Origin: an uncultured Oscillospiraceae bacterium
GTDB lineage: Bacteria; Bacillota; Clostridia; Oscillospirales; Oscillospiraceae
Length of the DNA: 58,048 nucleotides
Direction of reading: 5' to 3'
Assembly (NCBI GenBank): GCA_904420145.1
Contig: CAJFUI010000003.1
Span: 1 to 58,048 of the forward strand
In this document: positions 33,992 to 42,523 of the stretch, in pieces
Layout: each line of letters opens with the position of its first letter
Numbering within the stretch: the first letter of the stretch is position 1
Translations under genes and position numbers: made by a program
The notes under the pieces: model-generated
Seen by the model: only the letters and a program-made list of their open reading frames with translations
Told to the model about the DNA's origin: nothing
The model's database searches: none

Positions 33992-34636
33992 CTACATGCA
34001 GTAGAACAGTACGCAGAAATACTGAAGAATACTACCCGCCAGCACGAAGAGATGCCAGATAAAGTGCATATAATACTTCTTAGACTTATAGAAGAGAATC
34101 CCCGTGGTGTAGGCCACACCGCCGGACGCTAAGAGCAGCACCCCGGAGAGGGGCATCACCTCCACCACCGTCTTGAGCGCCGGTACCACCAGCCAGCCCA
34201 TCACAGCATAGAGCACCAAGGAAATGCCGTTGAAGCGGTTGAGGTCAATGATCTTCAGCACGATGCCCACCACGGCCAGCGCCGCATTGATGGCAATCAG
34301 GACCCACCCCAGCGCTCCCCCGAGGGTCAAAAGGGCGATGGGGATATAGGTGCCGAGGATCAGCAGGAAGATGGAGCAGTGGTCCATGATCCGCAGCCGT
34401 TTTTTCAACTCCGGATTCCTGACGCCGTGGTAGACCGCCGAGGCCACATACAGCAGGATCAGGCTTCCCGCATAGAGGGACATGCCCACCACGGCCCGGG
34501 TAGATCCCGAGGTTGCCGCCCGGGCAATCAGCGGAACGGCGCCCACCACGGCCAGCAGGGCCCCTACGGCGTGGGATATGGTGTTCGCAATCTCCTCCCC
34601 CATTGTTTGGGGGCGGCGCACTTTCGCTTGGGACAT
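33992..34636 (-). CDS. Hemolysin III/PAQR family membrane protein
   Basis: 214 residues with seven membrane helices. The PAQR/YqfA-type motifs are present: EEIANTISHAVGALL near the N-terminus, YHGV-DHCSIFLLILGTY in the middle and MHFIWHLFVL at the end, giving the conserved metal-site His/Asp set. The name hemolysin is historical. The start at 34636 follows AAAGGAG by 8 bases. Divergent from the DUF1836 gene. Confidence 0.9.
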   Translation of the reverse strand: MSQAKVRRPQTMGEEIANTISHAVGALLAVVGAVPLIARAATSGSTRAVVGMSLYAGSLILLYVASAVYHGVRNPELKKRLRIMDHCSIFLLILGTYIPIALLTLGGALGWVLIAINAALAVVGIVLKIIDLNRFNGISLVLYAVMGWLVVPALKTVVEVMPLSGVLLLASGGVAYTTGILFYKSKKYYMHFIWHLFVLAGSILQYFCVLFYCM

Positions 34637-34768
34637 AGAAAAGGCTCCTTTCATAGTGAAAACAAGATCATCCAACGCAATATCCTATTATCTAATATTA
34701 TATATTATAATAAAACATCTTATGTATTAAGTCAATAGATTGCTCACTTCTTTTTTTAATGTTTGATA

Positions 34769-34797
34769 TTGCATTCCTCTTTCGCATCTGCTATATT
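34769..34797 (+). promoter_or_regulatory. Promoter of the DUF1836 gene
   Basis: TTGCAT (34769-34774), 17 bases, TATATT (34792-34797), in an AT-rich divergent region (34660-34800) shared with the PAQR gene. Confidence 0.55.
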
Positions 34798-34839
34798 GGG
34801 CCATAGAAGAAAGGAGGGATTTCCATACTGCGGGATAAA

Positions 34840-35358
34840 TTGAACGGCTATCAGGAAAAGATGCTGGCTTTCTCCCTGCCTGACTGGGAGCATTTGCCGG
34901 AGCTGGAGCTGTATATGGATCAGGTGCTTCTGCTCCTTGGCCGCTATCTCAGCTTTCCGCCTCTATCGGAGGACGAGAAGCCCATCACTGCCAGCATTAT
35001 CAATAACTACGTGCGCATGAAAATCATGCCGGCTCCGGTAAAAAAGAAATACGGCCGCGTCCATATTGCCTACCTGCTCATCATCTGCACCCTTAAGCAG
35101 AGCCTGAGCATCGCCTCCATCCAAAAGCTCATCCCCATGGGCCTCCAAGAGGAGGAGGTGGCGGCGATCTACCGCCGCTTTGTCAGCCAGTACCGGGGCG
35201 CCATCGAGGTGTTCTCCCGCTACTCCCAGTCCATCCTCTCCGAGGATCTGACGGACGACGCCTTAGCCACACAGGCAGCGGTGGTCACCAACTTGGCCAA
35301 GGGGCTCACGGAGTATCTCTTAACCGGCCAGCCGGAGGGCGAGGAAACCGCCGACTGA
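34840..35358 (+). CDS. DUF1836 protein, possible DNA-binding regulator
   Basis: About 172 residues matching the DUF1836 pattern: PLSEDEKPITASIINNYVRMKIMPAPVKKKYGRVHIAYLLIICTLK, in two parts, resembling a MerR-like winged helix. No ATG fits. TTG at 34840 is 22 bases from the strong AAGGAGGG site, while in-frame CTG (34828) or ATA (34825) is better spaced, so the true start may be non-canonical and slightly upstream. Function of the family is not established. Confidence 0.78.
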   Translation: MNGYQEKMLAFSLPDWEHLPELELYMDQVLLLLGRYLSFPPLSEDEKPITASIINNYVRMKIMPAPVKKKYGRVHIAYLLIICTLKQSLSIASIQKLIPMGLQEEEVAAIYRRFVSQYRGAIEVFSRYSQSILSEDLTDDALATQAAVVTNLAKGLTEYLLTGQPEGEETAD

Positions 35359-35382
35359 CGTCAGCGTCCGGTTATTCTGCCC

Positions 35383-35421
35383 TAAAAGGGGGATGCGGCT
35401 TACCGCCGCATCCCCCTTTTA
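35383..35421 (+). terminator. Terminator of the DUF1836 gene
   Basis: AAAAGGGGGATGCGGC/GCCGCATCCCCCTTTT around TTACC: 16 perfect pairs. Confidence 0.92.
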
Positions 35422-35445
35422 TCTGGTATACCTCTACAGATTTTT

Positions 35446-35476
35446 TAAACTGTCCTCCCACAGATAGGAGGACAGC
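35446..35476 (+). terminator. Second terminator hairpin
   Basis: CTGTCCTCC/GGAGGACAG with an 8-base loop, then CCTGTTTTTTC. Backup terminator between convergent units. Confidence 0.75.
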
Positions 35477-35516
35477 CTGTTTTTTCTTTCCGCTCTGCCG
35501 GCGGTATCATATGGAT

Positions 35517-35553
35517 GCGGAAAGGCCCACGGGTATTCCGTGGGCCTTTCCGC
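35517..35553 (-). terminator. Perfect long hairpin at the end of the feo operon
   Basis: GCGGAAAGGCCCACGG pairs perfectly with CCGTGGGCCTTTCCGC around a 5-base loop, about 50 bases past the last feo gene. There is no T run, so it may be an RNA stabiliser as much as a terminator. Confidence 0.6.
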
Positions 35554-35604
35554 GCAATGAGATTGGATGTATGAGAAGTGAGAAAGGAGAATGTATCGAA
35601 ATCA

Positions 35605-35778
35605 TTACTTTTTTGGGGGATGGCAGAAATCCCGATTGGCACAGCCCTCACAGCCGCAGCCGCAGCCGGACCTCCCCGCCTTCTTCTGGCGGACCATATG
35701 AACCACAATGGCTGCCACCACACCCAGCAGGACTGCGGAGACCAAAATGGTTCCCCCATTTTCCATCAGCCAATTCAT
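35605..35778 (-). CDS. FeoB-associated Cys-rich membrane protein
   Basis: 57 residues: short N-terminus MNWLMENGG, one membrane helix (TILVSAVLLGVVAAIVVHMV), a basic stop-transfer (RQKKAGR) and a cysteine cluster SGCGCGCEGCANRDFC with five Cys. This matches the small proteins encoded after feoB in many Firmicutes, thought to help iron transfer or redox at FeoB; evidence is positional. It starts 18 bases after the feoB stop with a purine-rich site (AAGGAAGCGAGG). Confidence 0.9.
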   Translation of the reverse strand: MNWLMENGGTILVSAVLLGVVAAIVVHMVRQKKAGRSGCGCGCEGCANRDFCHPPKK

Positions 35779-35796
35779 CTATGCCTCGCTTCCTTC

Positions 35797-37977
35797 TTAC
35801 GCGTGAACCAAGGTATCAGAGAGAGTCTTAGACTCCTTGTAGGGACGGAAGAGGAGGTAGAGCAGGCCGATCAGCAGCACAATGGCGATCACAGGCAGAA
35901 CTCCAAAGGACACAGCCCCGGTAAGCAGGCCGCCGACCTGGTAGACGATCATGGAGATTACATAGGCAAAGCCGCACATGTAGCCGATGGCGCCTAAGGT
36001 CCACTTCCAGTTGTTCATCTCCCGCTTGATGGCGCCCATCGCGGCGAAGCAGGGGGCGCACAGGAGGTTGAAGATCATGAAGCTGTAGGCGGTCAGGGCG
36101 GTGAAGTCCTGGGCCACCAGCGGCCAAATCTCGTTGCCCGCCTCGCTGAGCTCACCGGAATAGTGATAGAGCACACCAAAGGTGTTGACTACCTCTTCCT
36201 TGGCGATGAGTCCAGTTACTGTCGCCACGGTGGCTTTCCATGCCCATTCACCGGTCCAGCCGAGGGGATAGAAGATCCAAGCAACTGCGTTGCCGATGGA
36301 GGCCAGCAGAGAGTGGTTGTTGTCCTCCACCTCTTGGAACACACCGTCCACAAATCCATACCCCTGAAGGAACCAGAGGATAATGGAACTGAGTAAAATA
36401 ACCGTACCGGCACGCTTAATGAAGGACCAGCCCCGCTCCCATGTGCCCCGCAGCACGTTGCCGGCGGAGGGGATATGGTAGGCGGGCAGCTCCATGACGA
36501 AGGGAGCGGGCTCGCCGGCAAAGGCCTTAAACTTCTTGAGAATGATGCCGGAGATAATCACTGCCGCCACGCCGATAAAGTAGGCGGAGGTGGCCACCCA
36601 TGCGGAGTCGTTGAATAGCGCGCCGGCAAAAAGGCCGATAATGGGCATCTTGGCGCCGCAGGGGATAAAGCCGGTGGTCATAATGGTCATCTTCCGGTCA
36701 CGGTCCTGCTCGATGGTACGGGAGGCCATGATGCCGGGGACGCCGCAGCCGGTGGCCACCAGCATGGGGATAAAGGACTTGCCGCTGAGGCCGAAGCGCC
36801 GGAAGATCCGGTCCATGATGAAGGCGATGCGGGCCATGTAGCCAATATCCTCCAGGATGCACAGCAGGAAGAACAGCACCAGCATCTGGGGCACAAAGCC
36901 CAGCACGGCGCCTACGCCGGCCACAATGCCGTCCTGAATCAGCCCGTAGAGCCAACTGCCCTCCGCCACGCCGAGGGCGCCCAAAATGCTGTCAAACAGC
37001 CCGGGAACCCACTCGCCGAAGAGCACATCGTTGGCCCAGTCGGTGGCGGCGGTGCCGATAGAGACCTTCCAGCCACCCATGGCGATGGCGTAGACAAGGA
37101 ACATCACCACCACGAAGATGGGCAGGGCCAAAATCCGGTTGGTTACAATCTTATCGATCTTGTCGGAGACCGTCATGCGGCCCCGGTTTTTCTTCTGATA
37201 GCAGCCCTTGATGATGGAGGCAATCCAGCCATAGCGCTCACTGGTGATGATGGACTCGCTGTTGTCGTCCATTTCATCCTCACAGGCCTTGATGTCGCCC
37301 TCCAAATGGGCCACCGCGTCTTGGGAGAGGCCCAGCTGCTCGATGATCTTATCATCGCGCTCAAAGATCTTGATGGCGTACCAGCGCTGCTGCTCCTCCG
37401 GGATGTTGTGGAGGGCGTACTCCTCAATATGGGCGATGGCGTGCTCCACGCTGCCGGAAAAGGTGTGCATGGGGACGGTCTTGGTGCCGCTCTGGGCCAC
37501 GCTGACGGCCAGCTTAGCAGCCTCCATGACGCCGGTGCCCTTCAGCGCCGAGATCTCGCAGACCTCACAGCCAAGGTTCTTACCCAAGGCATTGGTGTTG
37601 ATCTTGTCCCCATTCCTGTTGACCACATCCATCATGTTGATGGCCACCACAACGGGGATCCCCAGCTCTGTCAGCTGGGTGGTTAAGTAGAGGTTTCTCT
37701 CGAGGTTGGTGCCGTCCACGATGTTCAAGATCACATCCGGCCGCTCGTTGACTAAGTAATTTCTGGCGACAACCTCCTCCAAGGTGTAGGGGGAGAGGGA
37801 GTAGATGCCCGGCAGGTCCATGACCTTGACATCCTTGTGGCCCTTTAGGTGCCCTTCCTTCTTCTCCACCGTCACGCCGGGCCAGTTTCCAACAAATTGG
37901 CTGGAACCAGTCAGCGCATTGAACAGCGTGGTTTTACCGCAGTTGGGGTTGCCCGCCAACGCAATCGTAATTGACAT
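35797..37977 (-). CDS. feoB: Ferrous iron transporter FeoB
   Basis: Main Fe(II) uptake protein of the cytoplasmic membrane. 726 residues from MSITIALAGNPNCGKTTLF: N-terminal G domain with G1 GNPNCGKTT, G3 DLPGIYSL, G4 NMMD and G5 SALKG; a GDI-like helical domain (about 170-270); then the membrane domain with two Gate repeats and the conserved MLVATGCGVPGIMASRT Cys-containing motif. The start at 37977 follows AAGGGAAGAAATC. A palindrome matching the feo operator lies 39 bases upstream. Confidence 0.97.
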   Translation of the reverse strand: MSITIALAGNPNCGKTTLFNALTGSSQFVGNWPGVTVEKKEGHLKGHKDVKVMDLPGIYSLSPYTLEEVVARNYLVNERPDVILNIVDGTNLERNLYLTTQLTELGIPVVVAINMMDVVNRNGDKINTNALGKNLGCEVCEISALKGTGVMEAAKLAVSVAQSGTKTVPMHTFSGSVEHAIAHIEEYALHNIPEEQQRWYAIKIFERDDKIIEQLGLSQDAVAHLEGDIKACEDEMDDNSESIITSERYGWIASIIKGCYQKKNRGRMTVSDKIDKIVTNRILALPIFVVVMFLVYAIAMGGWKVSIGTAATDWANDVLFGEWVPGLFDSILGALGVAEGSWLYGLIQDGIVAGVGAVLGFVPQMLVLFFLLCILEDIGYMARIAFIMDRIFRRFGLSGKSFIPMLVATGCGVPGIMASRTIEQDRDRKMTIMTTGFIPCGAKMPIIGLFAGALFNDSAWVATSAYFIGVAAVIISGIILKKFKAFAGEPAPFVMELPAYHIPSAGNVLRGTWERGWSFIKRAGTVILLSSIILWFLQGYGFVDGVFQEVEDNNHSLLASIGNAVAWIFYPLGWTGEWAWKATVATVTGLIAKEEVVNTFGVLYHYSGELSEAGNEIWPLVAQDFTALTAYSFMIFNLLCAPCFAAMGAIKREMNNWKWTLGAIGYMCGFAYVISMIVYQVGGLLTGAVSFGVLPVIAIVLLIGLLYLLFRPYKESKTLSDTLVHA

Positions 37978-38015
37978 GATTTCTTCCCTTCTTTCTGACA
38001 TTTGCAAGAGAAATG

Positions 38016-38035
38016 GAGTTAGTTTAATCTAACTC
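38016..38035. promoter_or_regulatory. GTTAG-N6-CTAAC palindrome between feoA and feoB
   Basis: GAGTTAG-TTTAAT-CTAACTC, 7-base perfect arms. Same half-sites and spacing as the two palindromes upstream of the first feoA, suggesting a further repressor site or looping. Confidence 0.6.
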
Positions 38036-38073
38036 TCTGGGCGTACCTATGGGCAGCTGCACTGCCCGGCTAA

Positions 38074-38295
38074 CTATTGCACCTCTATCATCTCAGCATC
38101 CGCTTTCCGCAGGCTCAACTCATAGCCGCGGATATTCACCTGCACCGGATCGCCCAAGGGCGCCACCTTGCGCACAAAAATCTCCGTGCCCTTGGTGATC
38201 CCCATGTCCATAATGCGCCGGCGCACCGGGCCGTCGCCGTGGAGCTTGCTGACGGTAACCGTCTCCCCCACCTTGGCCTCTTTCAGGGTCTTCAT
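38074..38295 (-). CDS. feoA: FeoA domain protein (second copy, next to feoB)
   Basis: 73-residue SH3-like FeoA protein (MKTLKEAKVGETVTVSKLHG, RRRIMDMGITKGTEI, LGDPVQVNIRGYELSLRK). The RxRxMDMGI and RGYELSLRK-like motifs are classical FeoA. It probably modulates FeoB at the membrane. It lies about 30 bases after the first copy and 96 bases before feoB. Confidence 0.95.
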   Translation of the reverse strand: MKTLKEAKVGETVTVSKLHGDGPVRRRIMDMGITKGTEIFVRKVAPLGDPVQVNIRGYELSLRKADAEMIEVQ

Positions 38296-38325
38296 GCCTC
38301 TCTCTCCTTCCCATTGAAACTGCCT

Positions 38326-38538
38326 TTACACCATGATCTTGCACGCCATCTCTTTGCTGATAGCGATGCGGGAGTCCTTGATCTGTACGATCACATTTCC
38401 ATTGATCTCGCTGATCACAGTAACCATTGTTCCCGCTACGAACCCCAGCTTCTCTAAAAACTGCCGGGTTTCCGTCCGTCCGCCCACCTGCTTGATGTAC
38501 TTTTCCTCGCCGGCAGCGGCCAAAGTCAACGGCATCAT
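38326..38538 (-). CDS. feoA: FeoA domain protein (first copy)
   Basis: 70-residue FeoA-fold protein (QFLEKLGFVAGTMVTVISEINGNVIVQ in two parts, DSRIAISKEMACKIMV). It differs clearly from the second copy, with an N-terminal segment ending KYIKQVGGRTET, so it is an old paralogue rather than a recent duplicate. First gene of the operon, directly behind the promoter. Confidence 0.92.
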   Translation of the reverse strand: MMPLTLAAAGEEKYIKQVGGRTETRQFLEKLGFVAGTMVTVISEINGNVIVQIKDSRIAISKEMACKIMV

Positions 38539-38552
38539 GACTCCTTCTTTCT

Positions 38553-38568
38553 GTTAGCTCCCGCTAAC
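38553..38568. promoter_or_regulatory. feo operator palindrome, leader copy
   Basis: GTTAGC-TCCC-GCTAAC, perfect 6-base arms, in the leader about 15 bases before the first feoA. Confidence 0.65.
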
Positions 38569-38585
38569 CTCTCTGGTGTTTTTAA

Positions 38586-38603
38586 GGTTAGGCTTCCCTA
38601 ACC
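38586..38603. promoter_or_regulatory. feo operator palindrome at the transcription start
   Basis: GGTTAGG-CTTC-CCTAACC, perfect 7-base arms, directly after the -10 and over the predicted start. The arms resemble the DtxR/IdeR iron box (TTAGGTTAG...CTAACCTAA), pointing to iron-dependent repression; the spacing differs from the classical box. Confidence 0.7.
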
Positions 38604-38612
38604 AACATGGAT

Positions 38613-38641
38613 ATCATAGCATTTCCTTACTCACTTGTCAA
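38613..38641 (-). promoter_or_regulatory. Promoter of the feo operon
   Basis: TTGACA (38636-38641), 17 bases, TATGAT (38613-38618) on the minus strand. Confidence 0.85.
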
Positions 38642-38732
38642 TACCTGCCTGCAAAATATTTTTTGCTTTTTCCATCCTTTCCCCGCCGGCGGGAACGTCG
38701 GGGAAAAGCAGCTTTTTCCTGTATGCCGGAGA

Positions 38733-38764
38733 TAAGGCGGCTGCATTTTCTTGCAGCCGCCTTC
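38733..38764 (-). terminator. Terminator of the opp-peptidase operon
   Basis: AAGGCGGCTGCA/TGCAGCCGCCTT with a 6-base loop, 22 bases beyond the M29 aminopeptidase stop. The T-tract is weak on either strand. Confidence 0.65.
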
Positions 38765-38785
38765 TTTGTCTGTGTGTCTTCCCGC

Positions 38786-39904
38786 TTACTTCGTCAGATT
38801 TTTCGGATTCAGCCCGGCAAGGTAGTCCGGCACAAAAAGCCCGTCCCTGCGGATCAACTCATTATCAAACCAGATCTCGCCGCCGCCGAACTCTGGCGTG
38901 TGCATCTGCACCAGATCCCAGTGCACCGCCGAGCGGTTGCCGTTGAAAGAATTGGCATAGGCGTTGCCGGGGGTAAAGTGGATGCTGCCGGTGGCCTTTT
39001 CGTCAAAGAGGGTGTCGCAGATGGGCCTTGTGATATAGGGGTTGAGGCCGATGGCAAATTCCCCGATGTAGCGGGCGCCCTCATCCGTATCCAATACTGC
39101 GTTGGTCCGTGCGCTGTTGTTGGAGCTGGCAGAAATAATTTTGCCATCCTTCAGCTCAAAGCGGACATTTTGATGCTGGAACCCCATGTACTCCGAGGGT
39201 GCGTTGTAGGTGATATAGCCGTTGGCGCTGTCCCGAATGGGGCCGCAGCTGACCTCTCCGTCGGGGAGGTTGTTGATTCCGTCGGACACCACCGCCGGCT
39301 GGCCCTTGACGGAGAAGGTGAGGTCCGTCCCCTCGGCAAGGATATGCACCCGATCCGCCCGCTCCATCCGCTCTGCCAAGCGCTCCATCTGCTTGGCGAA
39401 GGCGGGATAGTCCACACAGCAGACTTGGAAGAAGAAGTCCTCAAATTCGTCTGTATTCATCCCGCTGCTCTTGGCCAGCACAGGATTTGGCCAGTTAAGG
39501 ACGCACCACTTGGTGCCGCTCAGGCGCAGGTCGATGTTGATCGGCTTGTGGTATTCCCGCTGGTAGGCATCCATCCTTTCCGGCGCAACCCCGCCAAACT
39601 CTGCGCTGTTGGCGGTGCCCCGGATGGAGACGCAGGCGTCCATGTCCTTCATGCGGGGGATATCATAGCCCGCCTGACGGCGCAGCTGCTCCAGGTTCGC
39701 CCCAGCGATCCACTCTCGCTGCAAACGCTTATGAATGACGCTGAGGAAGGGGTTCGCCCCCAGATCATAGGCTTGGCGGACCAGCGCCGCAGCCAGCTCC
39801 TCGCCGCTGTCCGTCAGCTCAATAAGCAAATTCTCCCTCGCCTTCAGCTTAACAGAGTGGTTCAAAATCAGGGATGCCAGCTTCTCAACTCTTGGGTCTC
39901 TCAT
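38786..39904 (-). CDS. M29 family aminopeptidase (AmpS/aminopeptidase T type)
   Basis: 372-residue cytosolic metallo-aminopeptidase. The metal-site residues expected for M29 are visible in the C-terminal half: Glu in YIGEFAIGLNP, Tyr in TPGNAYANS, and the pair His-x-Asp in SAVHWDLV; a further Glu is near FGGGEIWFDNE. Broad removal of N-terminal residues is likely. GGAGGAGCACGGT precedes the ATG; the gene lies 15 bases after pepV and is last in the operon. Confidence 0.92.
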   Translation of the reverse strand: MRDPRVEKLASLILNHSVKLKARENLLIELTDSGEELAAALVRQAYDLGANPFLSVIHKRLQREWIAGANLEQLRRQAGYDIPRMKDMDACVSIRGTANSAEFGGVAPERMDAYQREYHKPINIDLRLSGTKWCVLNWPNPVLAKSSGMNTDEFEDFFFQVCCVDYPAFAKQMERLAERMERADRVHILAEGTDLTFSVKGQPAVVSDGINNLPDGEVSCGPIRDSANGYITYNAPSEYMGFQHQNVRFELKDGKIISASSNNSARTNAVLDTDEGARYIGEFAIGLNPYITRPICDTLFDEKATGSIHFTPGNAYANSFNGNRSAVHWDLVQMHTPEFGGGEIWFDNELIRRDGLFVPDYLAGLNPKNLTK

Positions 39905-39919
39905 ACCGTGCTCCTCCTC

Positions 39920-41308
39920 TCAGTCCTTCAGCAGCTCCGCGATGCCCTGGGCATATGCCTTAGCGCACAGGACCAGATCCTCCACCGCAGCCCACTCATT
40001 CTTCTGGTGCCCCACCTCCGGATGGCCGGGGAACACCGGGCCGAAGGCCACGGCGTTTTTCACCGCCCGGGCATAGGTGCCGCCGCTGATGGTGATCGGC
40101 GGATGGTCCATATCCCCAGTCACCGTCTGATAGGCCCGCATCAGTTTCTCCACCAGCGGGCTCTTGGGATCCACATAGAGGGGATTTTTGTTGGATACAG
40201 GCTCCAAAGCATAGCCGGAGCCGGCAAGGCTCTCCCGGATGCCGCTGTAAACCTCCTCCACGGTACGGGAGATGGGATAGCGGATATTGACGGTCAGGCG
40301 CAGCTGCGCCCCGTCGTAATGGATGACCCCCACATTGACCGTGAGAGGGCCGGAGAGCTCATCGGACATGACGCAGCCCAAATTCTCCCCATAGTGGCCC
40401 ACCATGTGGTCCAGATAGCACCGCACCGCCCCCTGCAGCTCTTGGGACAGGGGCAGCGTGTGCAAAAACCGCAGCAGCAGCGTCACGGCGTTGCGCCCCT
40501 TCTCAGGGGTGCTGCCGTGGGCGGAGAGCCCCTCCGCCTCCAGTATATAGTCCTCCCCCTCCCGGCGCAGGGTCAGCGTACCACCGGCGGCGTGGTTCCA
40601 CTCATCTAAAGCGGTTTCCAACTCCATGCCGGTGCGCAGCCGGGCGGAGCACCGGTCCGGAACCATATTGGCCCGGTTTCCCCCGGTGATCTCCAAAATG
40701 GAGACGCCGCTGCTGTTTTCCCCGGGGAAGGTGCCGGTCAGGTCAAAAATACTCAGCCCCTTCTCCCCATAGATCACCGGGAAAGCACCGTCCGGGGTAA
40801 AGGAACAGTCCGGCTCCCCGGCCAGAGGCAGGTAGTGCTCCATGCACTTCCAGTCGCTCTCCTCGTCCAGCCCAAAGATCACCCGGATTTTCTTGCGCAG
40901 GGGCACGCCAGCCAGCTGCAGCGCCTTCACCGCGTAGAGGCAGGCTATGGTAGGCCCCTTGTCGTCCATCACGCCGCGCCCATAGATTTTGCCATCCACC
41001 AGAGCACCGCTGCAGGGGTCTAAGTCCCAGCCCTCCCCCAAGGGGACCGTATCGATATGGCCAAGGATCCCGATGGTCTCCTCTCCCTCGCCGATCTCGG
41101 CATGGCCGGCATAGCCGTCAAAGTCCCTGGTGGTAAAGCCAAGGGATGCCGCCAGCGCCATCATCGCACGGTAGCAGCGGTCCACATTCTCCCCAAAGGG
41201 CATGCCGGGCCTCTCCTCCCCCTTGACGCTCTGGATCCGCACCATCCGCTGGATGCTGCCAATCATCTCCTCCCGCAGGCTGTCCACCGCCTGTTCAATG
41301 GTCATCAT
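39920..41308 (-). CDS. pepV: PepV-type M20 dipeptidase
   Basis: 462-residue zinc dipeptidase starting MMTIEQAVDSLREEM. Metal-site motifs: GHIDTVPLG (His, Asp), RGVMDDKGP (bridging Asp), DEESDW (catalytic and metal Glu) and a late His/Glu (FPGHPEVGHQKNE). The lid insertion makes it longer than simple M20 enzymes, as in PepV. AGGAGG lies 8 bases before the ATG. The start overlaps the preceding peptidase stop by 4 bases (ATGA). Confidence 0.93.
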   Translation of the reverse strand: MMTIEQAVDSLREEMIGSIQRMVRIQSVKGEERPGMPFGENVDRCYRAMMALAASLGFTTRDFDGYAGHAEIGEGEETIGILGHIDTVPLGEGWDLDPCSGALVDGKIYGRGVMDDKGPTIACLYAVKALQLAGVPLRKKIRVIFGLDEESDWKCMEHYLPLAGEPDCSFTPDGAFPVIYGEKGLSIFDLTGTFPGENSSGVSILEITGGNRANMVPDRCSARLRTGMELETALDEWNHAAGGTLTLRREGEDYILEAEGLSAHGSTPEKGRNAVTLLLRFLHTLPLSQELQGAVRCYLDHMVGHYGENLGCVMSDELSGPLTVNVGVIHYDGAQLRLTVNIRYPISRTVEEVYSGIRESLAGSGYALEPVSNKNPLYVDPKSPLVEKLMRAYQTVTGDMDHPPITISGGTYARAVKNAVAFGPVFPGHPEVGHQKNEWAAVEDLVLCAKAYAQGIAELLKD

Positions 41309-42501
41309 CCCTCTCCTCCTTTCAGCACATACAGCTCCTGCTGGGGCTTGGTCAGAAACCGGGTGCCGTCGGGCGTGATCTCCACCATCTCCTCCACGCA
41401 GAAGCACCCCTCCGGCAGATAGGCCGCAGGCTCCACTGCAAATACATTGCCGCTGGCCAGCGGCATATTCACCAGTTTTTCCCGTCCGGGGCGGCTGCGG
41501 CCTAAGAGGGCGCCGCCGTCGTGAACAAAACGCCCCACCTGATGGCCCAAGGAGTGGGGCCAATCGCCATACCCCTTGTCCGCCAAAAATTTCCGGGCGG
41601 CGGCGTCCGTCTCACCGCCGGTAACGCCGGGGCGCAGATAGTCCTTGGTATAGGCGATGGTGTCCCGCACTGCCCGGAACGCCTCCTTCAGATGCTCCGG
41701 CGCGTCGGTCTCATTCTCCTTGAGGACGTAGTACATCCGCTGCATATCCGAGCAGTAACCGTCCACAACCACGCCGAAATCGATCCCCACCACACTGCCG
41801 GGTTTGACGGGAATATCCGTGGGTCCGCAGTGGCCGCTGGGCGTGTCCGGATAGACGGATACGCCGGGGCACTGATCCAGCTCCCAGGAGGGGCGGGTGC
41901 CATACTCTCTGCACTTCTGCTGGAAGAAATCAAAAATCTGCCGCTCCGTAACCCCTACCCGGATAAAGGCCTTCGCCTCATCAAAAATCCGCTCCGTCAG
42001 CTCCCCGGCCCGGCGGATGCACTCCACCTCTTCCTCACACTTCACCGAGCGCAGCTGGTCCAACAGGGGCTCAGCAGACACCAACCTGCCCTGAAAATGG
42101 AGCTGGTCCAGCAGCTTGCGGAATTTCAGATACAGTCCATAGGGCAGGCCGTCGGCCGCCGGATCTCCTTCGGAGAAGTCCAACGCAATCGTCTTGGTGC
42201 TGTTCTCCCCCAAATAGCGGGAAAAGCTCTCCTCGAAGCTGCCGTCCTTCTGGTAGGGCTCCACTACATCAAAAACCCCGGTCTGCTTGGCGGAATCCCC
42301 CTCCAAAAAGGAGGTGATTGCCCGAATCTGGCCGCCCTTTTCCACAATGATCGCGGCCAGCCCGGAGAAATAGATGTCGCAGACCAGCGGCAGTACCGGG
42401 TCCTTGACCATGGTGTTCTCCCGGGAGAGAACCACCCACAGGTCAATGTCGTTGTGGTCAAGATAGGCCCGGGCCTGCTCCAGCTTCTTTCTCTGCAGCA
42501 T
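41305..42501 (-). CDS. Xaa-Pro peptidase (M24B), copy 2
   Basis: 398 residues: N-terminal creatinase-like domain (1-160) and C-terminal pita-bread domain with the five metal ligands: Asp in GIDFGVVVDGY, Asp in CSDMQR, His in SLGHQVGRFVHDGG, Glu in VEPAAYLP and Glu in CVEEMV. Releases residues next to proline. The ATG at 42501 has AAAGGAG 8 bases upstream (GTG 42510 is too close). Highly similar to copy 1 upstream, including EEEV, PSWELDQCPGV and SGHCGPTD stretches. Confidence 0.9.
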   Translation of the reverse strand: MLQRKKLEQARAYLDHNDIDLWVVLSRENTMVKDPVLPLVCDIYFSGLAAIIVEKGGQIRAITSFLEGDSAKQTGVFDVVEPYQKDGSFEESFSRYLGENSTKTIALDFSEGDPAADGLPYGLYLKFRKLLDQLHFQGRLVSAEPLLDQLRSVKCEEEVECIRRAGELTERIFDEAKAFIRVGVTERQIFDFFQQKCREYGTRPSWELDQCPGVSVYPDTPSGHCGPTDIPVKPGSVVGIDFGVVVDGYCSDMQRMYYVLKENETDAPEHLKEAFRAVRDTIAYTKDYLRPGVTGGETDAAARKFLADKGYGDWPHSLGHQVGRFVHDGGALLGRSRPGREKLVNMPLASGNVFAVEPAAYLPEGCFCVEEMVEITPDGTRFLTKPQQELYVLKGGEG

Positions 42502-42523
42502 TGTCAGCACTCCTTTCCGCCTT

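Noticed and set aside
38576..40609. 677-codon plus-strand open frame
   Set aside because: Antisense to the M29 aminopeptidase and the end of pepV; begins inside the feo promoter region and resembles no protein.
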